From Oscillospiraceae bacterium (GTDB taxonomy: Bacteria; Bacillota; Clostridia; Oscillospirales; CAG-272): 5,837 nt of DNA. Made by a program: the position numbers and the translations under genes. The stretch is from the NCBI GenBank assembly GCA_009779295.1, contig WREN01000158.1, positions 1 through 5,837 on the forward strand, read 5' to 3'. Each line of letters opens with the position of its first letter. Position 1 is the stretch's first letter. The notes under the pieces were generated by a model. That model was given only the letters and a program-made list of their open reading frames with translations, was not told the DNA's origin and did no database searches. Positions 5,653-5,837 of this stretch are shown here, one piece after another.

Positions 5653-5837
5653 TTATTCTAACTCAAGAAATGTGTCTATGATTTTCTGTATAGCTGTCAA
5701 TGTCGATTTTGCAGTCGCTTCATATGTTGAAACGAACTCAGTTTTCTTTTGGCTTATCATGTCGTTCCACATTGTCCAGAACGTGCCGCCGAGTACGTAT
5801 GCCGGGTCGAATACTTTACTGCCGAACAGGATTTCAA
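5653..5837 (-). CDS. C-terminal end of a probable ABC-transporter solute-binding protein (partial)
   Basis: An open frame runs in from the window edge and ends at TAA (5653-5655), giving 60 complete residues; no start lies in the window. The tail contains FGSKVFDPAYVLGGTFWTMWNDMI followed, after residue 30, by a regular amphipathic helix rich in Ala, Thr and Ile ending TFLELE. This order, aromatic WxMW-type helix then a final long helix, resembles the ends of family 1 extracellular carbohydrate-binding lipoproteins of Clostridia as I recall them. If so, the full protein would be an extracytoplasmic lipoprotein delivering sugars or oligosaccharides to a membrane permease. It reads in the same direction as htpG with a 41-nt gap, so the two could share a transcript, though a promoter in the gap cannot be ruled out. 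The frame is sound; the family is a moderate-confidence inference from a short tail. Confidence 0.55.
   Translation of the reverse strand, partial: EILFGSKVFDPAYVLGGTFWTMWNDMISQKKTEFVSTYEATAKSTLTAIQKIIDTFLELE

Overview
The window looks like chromosomal DNA from an anaerobic Firmicute, most likely a member of the Clostridia (perhaps Oscillospirales). This placement is an inference. It rests on a full-match AGGAGGTGAT ribosome binding site, a PgcA-type phospho-sugar mutase, a biotin ligase without a DNA-binding domain, a sugar-ABC-like binding-protein tail, and a RelB/DinJ plus YoeB-type toxin-antitoxin pair. The HtpG N-terminus has a form that I also associate with Bacteroidetes, so the phylum is not certain.

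Layout. On the + strand, positions 1-120 hold an AT-rich upstream region with an inverted repeat and a possible promoter. A two-gene type II toxin-antitoxin operon follows (121-649): a ribbon-helix-helix RelB/DinJ antitoxin and a YoeB-type RNase toxin whose start overlaps the antitoxin stop by 8 nt. A strong hairpin (655-682) with T-runs on both sides separates this cassette from a convergent minus-strand operon. Read in its own direction, that operon contains the tail of a probable ABC-transporter solute-binding protein (5837-5653, cut by the window edge), htpG/Hsp90 (5611-3794), an ACT-domain protein resembling a degenerate chorismate mutase/prephenate dehydratase (3797-2898), a short biotin-protein ligase (2901-2275) and a phosphoglucomutase-type enzyme (2273-663). 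The last four genes are joined by two 4-nt ATGA overlaps and one 1-nt gap, so they are probably co-transcribed and translationally coupled.

How the genes relate. The toxin-antitoxin cassette is a self-contained, more AT-rich module that looks inserted beside the operon. The minus-strand operon joins a chaperone, a probable amino-acid-sensing protein, biotinylation of carboxylases and hexose-phosphate interconversion. These share no single pathway, so the grouping reads as a housekeeping cluster.

Points most worth a second look: (1) the 299-aa protein keeps one lobe of a prephenate dehydratase and an ACT domain but seems to have lost the other catalytic lobe; (2) the HtpG linker carries a seven-residue His/Cys cluster that could bind metal; (3) the YoeB toxin is paired with a RelB/DinJ antitoxin rather than YefM; (4) the shared terminator hairpin includes the last codons and stop of the mutase gene. 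I did not find a clearly new multi-gene system.
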